Source of the DNA: Flavobacterium seoulense
GTDB lineage: Bacteria; Bacteroidota; Bacteroidia; Flavobacteriales; Flavobacteriaceae
Assembly: GCF_000695795.1 (NCBI RefSeq)
Contig: NZ_JNCA01000017.1
Span: forward strand, 1-64,000
Length of the DNA stretch: 64,000 nucleotides
Direction: 5' to 3'
Shown: in pieces, positions 6,057-13,007 of the stretch
Layout of the letters: every line of letters begins with the position of its first letter
How positions within the stretch are numbered: position 1 is the stretch's first letter
Program-made: the position numbers and the translations under genes
The notes under the pieces: model-generated
What the model saw: the letters and a program-made list of their open reading frames with translations, nothing else
Database searches by the model: none
Told to the model about the DNA's origin: nothing

Positions 6057-7151
6057 CTAGCTATATACGGCTGTTCTTTTTCTTTCGGCAATTTTTAAAA
6101 TATCGTTCAGGATACTTTTTGCTGTATTTTGTTTTCCAAATGCGGCTCCCTGAATTCTAATAGGAGTGGTGCCGGTATTTAGAGTGTAAAGTTCAATTAA
6201 ATGTTCGCCCGCTTTGAGTTGGCCGAAATTAGAATCAATCGGTACTGATACTAATTTAACTTCAAAGGTATTGTGTTCCAAATCGATTTCTCCTATGTAA
6301 CGCAATACGTGTTTCTCTTTTTGATTTTGTTTGGCAATTTTAAAAAAGCGATCCAAAATTTTCTTTTGCGAATTGTAAATTACTTTTGAAGTCGATTTAC
6401 TGATACTTTCAGTCAGTAACGATTGGACTTTGATGTCTTTCAGTTCTACCTTTTGGTCCAGTTCTCTTGCTATGATCAATAATTTTCGGGCAACGTCAAT
6501 TCCGGATAAATCTTCTCTGGAATCGTTGTGAGTATAGCCTAACTTTTCGGCATCTTCAAGTATTTTCGAAAAAGGAACAGCTTCGTTTCCAAAGCGGCTA
6601 AAAATATAACTCAGCGAATTAGACGTGACAGTACGTACTTTGGTTACAATATCTCCCGAAGCCTGTAAATCTTTGATGGTATCTACAACGGCTAATCCCG
6701 GGCTGATATGTGATTCGTATAAAAATTCGGTGTTGTATTTTTTTAGATTTCTACGCACTTCGGTGTAATAATCATGATGCAGGCTGTTAACAATATTGTT
6801 TACTGAAACAATATCAAAACCATTCTGAATGAGCGAAATGTAAGATTTGGCAAATTCAGGACCTCTGGTAGCATCAATAGCAATCAGGTTTTCATGACCT
6901 TTCTCTTTAGCACGGTCTATAATATAGCTCATTGTGTACGGAATAGTGAGTTGGTTAACATCGGCTTCCCAATTGTTTTTCTGGTCTTCTTTTTCGAAAA
7001 AAGCAAGATTAGAATTAGCAATTATAGGAAAACGAAGGTCTATATTGTGATGGTCTAATAAAGACTGCTGATTTTTGATTACTTCGCGAATAAGTGCACT
7101 TCCGATAGTTCGAATGCCAAAAAGGACGATATTTATTCTATAAACTGACAT
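6057..7151 (-). CDS. Homoserine dehydrogenase-like protein with altered active site
   Basis: A 364-residue homologue of the C-terminal (homoserine dehydrogenase) half of ThrA; active enzymes reduce aspartate semialdehyde to homoserine with NAD(P)H. Homology is clear in GDIVTKVRTV, SLSYIFSRF (180-187) and EDLSGIDVARKLLIIARE (213-230), including Asp219 and Lys223. Key positions differ: the nucleotide loop GxGxxG is GIRTIG (12-17); the catalytic NK of E. coli TPNKKAN is N118-N119 in SVNNIVN; NVGAGLPV is HISPGLAV; SGSLSYI is SNSLSYI. It may therefore be inactive, regulatory or changed in substrate. It overlaps the metX stop by 14 bases and is the last gene of the metY-metX operon. Confidence 0.8.
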   Translation of the reverse strand: MSVYRINIVLFGIRTIGSALIREVIKNQQSLLDHHNIDLRFPIIANSNLAFFEKEDQKNNWEADVNQLTIPYTMSYIIDRAKEKGHENLIAIDATRGPEFAKSYISLIQNGFDIVSVNNIVNSLHHDYYTEVRRNLKKYNTEFLYESHISPGLAVVDTIKDLQASGDIVTKVRTVTSNSLSYIFSRFGNEAVPFSKILEDAEKLGYTHNDSREDLSGIDVARKLLIIARELDQKVELKDIKVQSLLTESISKSTSKVIYNSQKKILDRFFKIAKQNQKEKHVLRYIGEIDLEHNTFEVKLVSVPIDSNFGQLKAGEHLIELYTLNTGTTPIRIQGAAFGKQNTAKSILNDILKIAERKRTAVYS

Positions 7152-8139
7152 AATTTTGTTTTTGTTGATTGTTTAAGATAGGTCTTAAAATACCTGAAAG
7201 CTGATCGAAATCCATTAAAAAAGCATCGTGTCCGTACACCGATTTAATTTCGTTGTAATAAACATTTTGTTTAACGCTTCTTAATTTTTGATAGGTTTTA
7301 AGACATTCTTCAGTGGTAAACAAATAATCAGTATCAACAGTAACTAAATGAATATTCGATTCCAGTCTTCGGGCAATAATGCTAATGTCATTTCGATTGC
7401 GGGTTACATCATTTGTTTTTAGCAAATGATTCATGAACTTGTAAGCGGCAAGCTGATACCTGTTTTTAAGCTGGCTGCCTTTGTCAGTAAGCCATTCTTC
7501 AATTTTAAAAGAAAAAGAATCATCCGTTTCTTCTCTTTCATACAATTGACTGATGTAAGTTGGGCTATGGTACAAAAGTGTCGCGTGCATTCGGGCATCG
7601 GCAATAGGATTTTTAGAATTGTTAAGAATTTGATCCTGAATCAAAACATTAGCAATTACCCAGTCCGTCGCTTTCCAGTCGGTCGCAATAGGAACCAGAT
7701 TTTCAATTTTATCAGGTTGTAAAGCGGCCATTTCCCAGGAAACGGCTCCGCCTAAACTCACGCCAATTACCGCGTAAATTTCATTAACATCCAAAAAGAA
7801 TAAAGCTTCCCAGAAAATACGGGCTACATCGCGAATACTAAAATCACGGTAATTTTCGATCAAATTCGCTTCGGGATCTCCGTAACCATTTCCGGGTACA
7901 TTAAAAGAGATAACGGTAAACAAATTGGTGTCGATTGCTTTGTCTTCGCCAACAATTTCTTTCCACCAACCTTTTTCGCCGCCAACAGAAGAATTGCTGG
8001 TAAGCGAATGGTTGACCACTATTACAGGTGCCGTTCCAAGTGGTAAACCAAATGTTTCGTAATATAAATGTAAATAGGGTTTTTGTTTGCCATTTTCTAA
8101 ATCGAAATCAAAAATAGCTATCCTTTTAATATTTCTCAT
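7138..8139 (-). CDS. metX: Homoserine O-acetyltransferase-like (MetX) alpha/beta hydrolase
   Basis: About 333 residues of the MetX family, which acetylates homoserine with acetyl-CoA for methionine synthesis. Visible: VNHSLTSNSSVGG and KGWWKEIVG (oxyanion region), DKAIDTNLFTVISFNVPG, the nucleophile elbow GVSLGG (serine in place of the usual GGSMGG context), Asp in VDTDYLF and His in SVYGHDAFL. I chose ATG 8139 rather than TTG 8148. It lies 72 bases after metY with no terminator between, and overlaps the next gene. The product would supply O-acetylhomoserine to MetY. The motif differences from canonical MetX leave room for another acyl donor. Confidence 0.82.
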   Translation of the reverse strand: MRNIKRIAIFDFDLENGKQKPYLHLYYETFGLPLGTAPVIVVNHSLTSNSSVGGEKGWWKEIVGEDKAIDTNLFTVISFNVPGNGYGDPEANLIENYRDFSIRDVARIFWEALFFLDVNEIYAVIGVSLGGAVSWEMAALQPDKIENLVPIATDWKATDWVIANVLIQDQILNNSKNPIADARMHATLLYHSPTYISQLYEREETDDSFSFKIEEWLTDKGSQLKNRYQLAAYKFMNHLLKTNDVTRNRNDISIIARRLESNIHLVTVDTDYLFTTEECLKTYQKLRSVKQNVYYNEIKSVYGHDAFLMDFDQLSGILRPILNNQQKQNYVSL

Positions 8140-8211
8140 GGTGTACAATTTTATTAGATTAATTTTTGAAAAGAAGATTTGAGGACTATTTGCTTTTCAA
8201 AATTTGGATAT

Positions 8212-9504
8212 TTATGCTTCCTGAAGCACTTTAATAGATTCGAATACCGCTTTCAAATCGGCTTTTAAATCTTCAACATCTTCTAAACCTACTGATAATC
8301 GAATTAAATCATCGGTAACTCCTGTAGCCAGTTGTTCATCGTAAGTAAGCTGTTGATGTGTGGTACTTGCCGGGTGAATGATTAGGGATTTTGTGTCTCC
8401 AATATTAGCCAGAAGCGAAAATAGTTTAGTCTCATCAGCTACTTTTTTAGCTACTTCGTAACCGCCTTTTAGACCAAAGGTGATGACACCGCTTTGTCCT
8501 TTTGGTAAATATTTTTGAGCTAAAAGATAGTGTTTGCTAATTTTTAAACCAGGATAATTTACCCAGGCAACTTCGTCCTGAAATTCTAACCATTGTGCTA
8601 ATGCTAAGGCATTTTCGCTGTGTCTTTTTACACGAACGGCTAAGGTTTCTAATCCCTGAATAATCTGGAATGCATTAAACGGACTTAGTGCGGCTCCCAC
8701 ATCACGTAAACCTTCAATTCTGGCTTTGGCAATAAAAGCAGCGTTTCCTAATGCTTCGTGATATACTAAACCGTGATAAGCAGGAGATGGGCTGGTGAAT
8801 TCAGGAAATTTTCCGTTGCTCCAGTCAAATTTTCCGGCATCAATAATCGCTCCGCCTAATGAAGTTCCGTTTCCGGAAATGTATTTAGTTAATGAGTGAA
8901 TAACAATATCAGCACCATGCTCGATTGGGTTTAACAAATAGGGAGTGGCTACTGTATTGTCTACGATGAAAGGAACTTTAGCAATTTTTGCTTCGTTAGA
9001 AATAGCTTTTAAGTCCAATACATCCAGTTTAGGATTTCCTAATGATTCTACAAAGAAAGCTCTGGTGTTTTCCTGAACAGCATTACTAAAATTTGCTGCT
9101 TCTGTAGGATCGACAAATGTAGTTGTGATTCCTAATCTTGGTAAAGTTACTTTTAATAAGTTGTAAGTTCCGCCATACAAACTATTCGATGCTACAATAT
9201 GATCTCCGGCTTTTAATAATACTAACAAAGTAGTCGAAATGGCAGCAGCTCCAGATGCTGTTACAACAGCTCCAATTCCGCCTTCCAGTTGGGCTAATCT
9301 TTGTTCTAAAATATCATTTGTTGGATTATTTAAGCGAGTGTAGATAAAACCAGATTCGGCTAGTTTGAATAAGTTAGCAGCATGTTCTGAATTATTAAAT
9401 ACATAAGAACTGCTTTGATAAATAGGCACTGCTCTGGTTCCTTTATTGTTTTCTACGTCGTGTCCTGCGTGTAAAGCTTTAGTTTCAAATTTTTGTGTAC
9501 TCAT
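8212..9504 (-). CDS. metY: O-acetylhomoserine sulfhydrylase (aminocarboxypropyltransferase)
   Basis: A 430-residue PLP enzyme of the Cys/Met metabolism family, full length. It would join O-acetylhomoserine and sulfide to homocysteine in the cytoplasm. Visible: ETKALHAGHDVENNKGTRAVPIYQSSSYVF at the N-terminus, the YTRLNNPTNDILEQRLAQLEGG block, ASGAAAI, and the PLP lysine in IHSLTKYISGNG (about residue 207). The C-terminus has the family ending DLIRLSVGLEDVEDL. First structural gene of the metY-metX-HDH-like operon. Its 5' leader holds a cysteine-rich leader peptide, a terminator and a likely Rrf2-type operator, so expression is probably tied to sulfur or cysteine supply. Confidence 0.93.
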   Translation of the reverse strand: MSTQKFETKALHAGHDVENNKGTRAVPIYQSSSYVFNNSEHAANLFKLAESGFIYTRLNNPTNDILEQRLAQLEGGIGAVVTASGAAAISTTLLVLLKAGDHIVASNSLYGGTYNLLKVTLPRLGITTTFVDPTEAANFSNAVQENTRAFFVESLGNPKLDVLDLKAISNEAKIAKVPFIVDNTVATPYLLNPIEHGADIVIHSLTKYISGNGTSLGGAIIDAGKFDWSNGKFPEFTSPSPAYHGLVYHEALGNAAFIAKARIEGLRDVGAALSPFNAFQIIQGLETLAVRVKRHSENALALAQWLEFQDEVAWVNYPGLKISKHYLLAQKYLPKGQSGVITFGLKGGYEVAKKVADETKLFSLLANIGDTKSLIIHPASTTHQQLTYDEQLATGVTDDLIRLSVGLEDVEDLKADLKAVFESIKVLQEA

Positions 9505-9570
9505 GATACTATATTTTAAAGTGATTTGTCTATTATTTTTTTATGGAAATTTTGTTTGATTCTGAACTAT

Positions 9571-9597
9571 AAAAAAACCTCTGTTGAGGTACAGAGG
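9571..9597 (-). terminator. Leader terminator (attenuator) upstream of metY
   Basis: On the minus strand CCTCTGT pairs with ACAGAGG (9578-9584 with 9591-9597) around a 6-base loop, followed by seven Ts. It starts five bases after the stop codon of the leader peptide and 67 bases before metY. The leader codons CGA CAG AGT contain ACAGAG, complementary to CTCTGT of the first arm, so a competing 6-bp pairing is possible. Confidence 0.8.
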
Positions 9598-9601
9598 CTT
9601 T

Positions 9602-9682
9602 TTAATTTTTTATAAAATTTCTACAGCAACTCTGTCGAAGAATCGAACATTTAGGACATATATCTTGCATCATCTTTTTCAT
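9602..9682 (-). CDS. Cysteine-rich leader peptide of the metY operon
   Basis: A 26-codon ORF, ATG at 9682 and TAA at 9604-9602. The peptide starts MKKMMQDICPKC and continues SILRQSCCRNFIKN. It has cysteines at 9, 12, 20 and 21 and methionines at 1, 4 and 5. The terminator hairpin begins directly after the stop, and metY, whose product uses sulfide to make homocysteine, comes next. This is the layout of ribosome-mediated transcription attenuation sensing charged tRNA-Cys (and perhaps tRNA-Met). I do not know a described family for it. A tiny zinc-binding protein (CxxC and CC) is the main alternative. Confidence 0.65.
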   Translation of the reverse strand: MKKMMQDICPKCSILRQSCCRNFIKN

Positions 9683-9740
9683 TTTATGTGGCTTTTTTTG
9701 TTTTTGTTGAAGCAAATGTGCGAACAAAAATTGAGTTAAA

Positions 9741-9778
9741 CAAATAAAATATATAAATTCTATCAAAATAGTCGAGTA
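9741..9778 (-). promoter_or_regulatory. metY promoter with palindromic operator shared with the TonB receptor
   Basis: Bases 9756-9778 read AATTCTATCAAAATAG then TCGAGTA. They match 19 of 23 positions of the near-palindrome at 19623-19645. A -7-like box TTTATTTG lies on the minus strand at 9748 to 9741, one base off consensus. The operator would cover the -33 region, as at the TonB receptor promoter. Probable target of the Rrf2 regulator at 19660-20073. Confidence 0.5.
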
Positions 9779-9910
9779 TTGTTTTTGAAAGAAAGTAAAA
9801 TCTTATGTTTTTATATGTGTTTTTAATCTGAATGGGTGTTGAGATATTTAAAAATGATATAGAGTAGGGAAGGAGTAAATTGGGAATTCTTTACAAATAT
9901 TAAAAAGAAA

Positions 9911-9938
9911 AAAACCGACTGATTATTCAGTCGGTTTT
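9911..9938 (-). terminator. Terminator downstream of the sulfatase gene
   Basis: AAAACCGACTGA pairs perfectly with TCAGTCGGTTTT around TTAT, with A/T runs on both sides. It ends the minus-strand susC-susD-sulfatase transcript. The 460 bases between metY and the sulfatase otherwise hold only the met leader and promoter. Confidence 0.85.
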
Positions 9939-9963
9939 AAAAATAAGTATGCGTTTTACAAGC

Positions 9964-11412
9964 TTATTTATTTTGATTTACAAATGGAAACAGAGAAGAT
10001 TCTACATGTGATGAATTCATTAATACTTCTAATTCTTTCGCTTTTTCAGGAAATTGCTTAGCGATATTTTTACTTTCAGCCGGATCTTTTGCTAAATCAT
10101 ATAATTCTACTTCATTTTTAGGATTAACAGCTGCGTTTAGTTTTACTGCTTTCCAATTTCCCTGTCTTATAGCTTGTTTTCCTCCATTTTCATGAAATTC
10201 CCAATAAAGATAGGCATGTTTTGCTTGTGTTTTATTGCCTTTTAAAGTCGGCACAAAAGAGAGTCCGTCGATATTTTGAGGTGCTTTTACACCAGCTAAT
10301 TCAGCAAAAGTGGGTAAAATGTCCCAAAAAGCACCAATGTGATTACTCTGAGAATTAGGTTTAATGACGTTAGTCCAGCGAGCAATAAATGGCTCACGTA
10401 TTCCGCCTTCGTACAAATCTCGTTTAACGCCTCTAAAACCACCGCCACTGTTAAAGAAAACAGGATCAGCCCCGCCTTCTATATGTGGTCCATTATCACT
10501 TGTGAAGATTACCAAAGTATTTTTATCTAAACCTTCTTGTTTTAGTTTTTCAAGAATTTGCCCTACATACAAATCCAGTCGGCTAACCATTGCAGCAAAA
10601 GTAGCGTGTGGATACTCTTGTGAAGTATAACCACCTTTTGTAGCTTCTACACCATAATCATTTCCTTTATATGGCTTTTCATTAAACTGTTTTTTATAAT
10701 ATGCTAATATGCTATCGTTAGGAACAAGTAATTCGGCATGAGGCAGAATATAAGGTAAGAATAAGAAAAACGGTTTGTCTTTTGCTCTGTTATCCACAAA
10801 CTCCAATGCCTTTTTTTGAATAATATCTGGAGCATATTCTTTATTCTCAATTAGATTTTTATTGGCTTCCAATACGATTTTCTGTCCATTTTCCCATAAA
10901 TGATTTGGATAATAGCGGTGTGCCAGCGTTTGACAATTGTAACCAAAAAACTGATCAAAACCCTGTTTATTCGGATCTCCCTCAGAACCTACAGAACCTA
11001 ATCCCCATTTGCCAAAAGCAGCAGTTTGATAACCTGCTTTTTGAAGTATTTCAGCAACGGTAAGCACAGAGTCAGCAATAGGTTCTTGTCCTTCAGGATC
11101 AACACCTTTGTTGCCACGAATATAAGTATGTCCGGTATGTTGTCCTGTCAGTAACGAAGAACGTGAAGGAGCACAAACACTTGTGCCTGCATAAAATTGC
11201 GTAAAGCAAACACCTTGACTGGCTAATTTGTCAATATTGGGCGTTTTGATCAATTTTTGTCCATTGATTGCGATGTCTCCATAGCCTAAATCATCTGCTA
11301 AAATGAAGATAATATTGGGACGAGTATCATTTGGATTTTCTTTGTTTTTTTGTGCCAATAAACTAATTGTTTGTAAGAACAGTAAGGCGGCAATGAATAT
11401 GACTTTTTTCAT
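9964..11412 (-). CDS. Secreted sulfatase (family S1, formylglycine type)
   Basis: A 482-residue sulfatase with a signal peptide (1-20). The S1 signature is intact: C80-A-P-S-R84 followed by SSLLTGQHTG, where Cys80 would be converted to formylglycine. Metal ligands D40-D41 are in ILADDLGYGD, Lys135 in FGKWGLGS, and DNG in FTSDNGPH. Such enzymes release sulfate from sulfated glycans or aryl esters, in the periplasm or at the surface. No T9SS C-terminal domain is seen. It follows susD on the same strand after 86 bases containing a large hairpin. No glycoside hydrolase accompanies it, so sulfate scavenging rather than glycan use is possible. The sulfate donor cannot be inferred. Confidence 0.9.
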   Translation of the reverse strand: MKKVIFIAALLFLQTISLLAQKNKENPNDTRPNIIFILADDLGYGDIAINGQKLIKTPNIDKLASQGVCFTQFYAGTSVCAPSRSSLLTGQHTGHTYIRGNKGVDPEGQEPIADSVLTVAEILQKAGYQTAAFGKWGLGSVGSEGDPNKQGFDQFFGYNCQTLAHRYYPNHLWENGQKIVLEANKNLIENKEYAPDIIQKKALEFVDNRAKDKPFFLFLPYILPHAELLVPNDSILAYYKKQFNEKPYKGNDYGVEATKGGYTSQEYPHATFAAMVSRLDLYVGQILEKLKQEGLDKNTLVIFTSDNGPHIEGGADPVFFNSGGGFRGVKRDLYEGGIREPFIARWTNVIKPNSQSNHIGAFWDILPTFAELAGVKAPQNIDGLSFVPTLKGNKTQAKHAYLYWEFHENGGKQAIRQGNWKAVKLNAAVNPKNEVELYDLAKDPAESKNIAKQFPEKAKELEVLMNSSHVESSLFPFVNQNK

Positions 11413-11447
11413 GATGATGCGATTTTAAATTTGCTATAAAACAAAAA

Positions 11448-11479
11448 ACATACGTAATAAACTAAATTACTACGTATGT
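11448..11479 (-). terminator. Hairpin between susD and sulfatase
   Basis: ACATACGTA (11448-11456) pairs with TACGTATGT (11471-11479). Four further base pairs tighten the loop to six bases, and a T-rich run follows on the minus strand. It could end or attenuate transcription from susD into the sulfatase gene, or stabilise the susCD mRNA. The core TACGTAGTA recurs upstream of susC near 16410. Confidence 0.65.
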
Positions 11480-11498
11480 TTTAAAAGACTAGAGCTGT

Positions 11499-12983
11499 TT
11501 AATTATATCCAGGGTTTTGTTTGTAAAGACCTGCTTTTGTATCTATTTGTGTTGCAGGAATCGGATAAATCAAATAATCGGATGTTACGGTATTGATGGT
11601 GAGGATTCCATCATTTTTTATCCAGGAATTCATTTTAGTAACAGCATTTCCTGAACGAACTAAATCATTCCAACGTGTACCTTCACCTAAAAATTCTTTT
11701 CGTCTTTCTTCAAGTAAGGTATCAAAAGAAACGTTTGAGATAGGACTTTTCAATCCTGCACGATTTCTTACTTCATTCACTAAATCATCTACTTCGGTTT
11801 GTGTACCAATTCCTCCTTTTAAAATGGCTTCTGCTTTCATCAAAAGGATGTCAGCATAACGTAAAACGATAAAATTAATAGGCCAGTCTCTACCGTTTGT
11901 TCCTCTTTTTGCCACTTCAATATATTTTTTAATGAAGGGTTGCGAATAAGATAATTGAATGTTGAAAGCGTTTCTCACATCTAAGGTATTGGTAAGGTAA
12001 GAAGATTTAAGCTCTTTAGAAATATTAAAGTTACTTGCGCCATAACCATTACCATAAGAGTTCGAAATCCCTTGACCAGTCCAGAATGCTACCGGAGCAA
12101 GGTGACTTGGAAAACCTGCACCATTTGAAGAACTCATAAACTGTACATCAAAAATTACCTCTTTATTGTTTTCGTTATCATAAGCAAAAACCGAAGAATA
12201 ACTAGGTAGTAATTCATATTGATTACTTGCAATTACTTCATTGAAAAGTGTAAGTGCTTTATCGTATTCGTTACTGTTCAACCCAGGACCTTCAATGTTA
12301 TAGTTTGCTCCAGAGCGGGTTAAATAAACTAAGCCTAATAAACCTTTAGCAGCATTATTTGTAGCGCGACCAATGCTTGCACCAGTATAAGAAACAGGAA
12401 GATTTTGTGCAGCAAATTCTAAATCGCTAATAATTAATTTATAAATATCAGCTACTGCACTTCTGGGAACAGACTCTACTTCTGTGGCAGTTAAAGGTTT
12501 TTCAATTAATGGTACTTTACCAAAAGTGCGGACTAATTGAAAGTAGTAGAAAGCTCTCAGGAAACGTGTTTCAGCGGTAAATCTTGTACGTAAAGCAGCA
12601 TCAGTGATAATATTTCCTTTGGTTTCTATGGCTTGTAAAACTGAATTAGCGTTGAAAATTCCATTAAAATTATCATTCCATGCACTGGCGATAAAGCCGG
12701 TTGTAGCAATACCAGGGGTAAAATCGTTAATTCCCTGCCAGTCACGGTTACCATCATGCAATACATTGAGGTTGTCGCTACGCATTTCGCCTAACCAAAG
12801 AACCTGACTAGGATAGGAGGTTAGTTTACTATAAACACCATTTACAGCTTGTGTAAAATCGTTTGTATTAGTATAAAAATTTTCGGCTGTAGTACTGGAA
12901 ACAGGTTTTTGATCCAGCTGATCTTCGCAGGAAGTAAGTCCTAGTAAGACGGCACTAAGTGCTATATAAATTGTTTTTTTCAT
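11499..12983 (-). CDS. SusD/RagB family outer-membrane lipoprotein
   Basis: A 494-residue SusD-like nutrient-binding lipoprotein with lipobox LGLTSC (Cys19) after a short signal. N-terminal DQLDQKPVSSTTAENFYTNTNDFTQAVNGVYS is typical of the family. The TPR-like helices include TRFTAETRFLRAFYYFQLVRTFGKVPL, a strongly conserved SusD segment. The C-terminus has RYADILLMKAEA, EERRKEFLGEGTRWNDLVR and LYPIP-like YLIYPIPATQID, again diagnostic. It lies 24 bases after susC and pairs with it to import oligomers or other bulky nutrients at the cell surface. Substrate unknown; the adjacent sulfatase suggests a sulfated compound. Confidence 0.93.
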   Translation of the reverse strand: MKKTIYIALSAVLLGLTSCEDQLDQKPVSSTTAENFYTNTNDFTQAVNGVYSKLTSYPSQVLWLGEMRSDNLNVLHDGNRDWQGINDFTPGIATTGFIASAWNDNFNGIFNANSVLQAIETKGNIITDAALRTRFTAETRFLRAFYYFQLVRTFGKVPLIEKPLTATEVESVPRSAVADIYKLIISDLEFAAQNLPVSYTGASIGRATNNAAKGLLGLVYLTRSGANYNIEGPGLNSNEYDKALTLFNEVIASNQYELLPSYSSVFAYDNENNKEVIFDVQFMSSSNGAGFPSHLAPVAFWTGQGISNSYGNGYGASNFNISKELKSSYLTNTLDVRNAFNIQLSYSQPFIKKYIEVAKRGTNGRDWPINFIVLRYADILLMKAEAILKGGIGTQTEVDDLVNEVRNRAGLKSPISNVSFDTLLEERRKEFLGEGTRWNDLVRSGNAVTKMNSWIKNDGILTINTVTSDYLIYPIPATQIDTKAGLYKQNPGYN

Positions 12984-13007
12984 GACTATAAAATGAAATT
13001 GTGTGAG

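Noticed and set aside
9505..9740. SAM riboswitch in front of metY
   Set aside because: The region is short, AT-rich and contains a leader ORF and terminator; I could not see a SAM-I or SAM-II core. A covariance-model search would settle it.
9964..11412. Sulfatase as a type IX secretion cargo
   Set aside because: No C-terminal T9SS sorting domain can be seen; the protein ends soon after the sulfatase fold.
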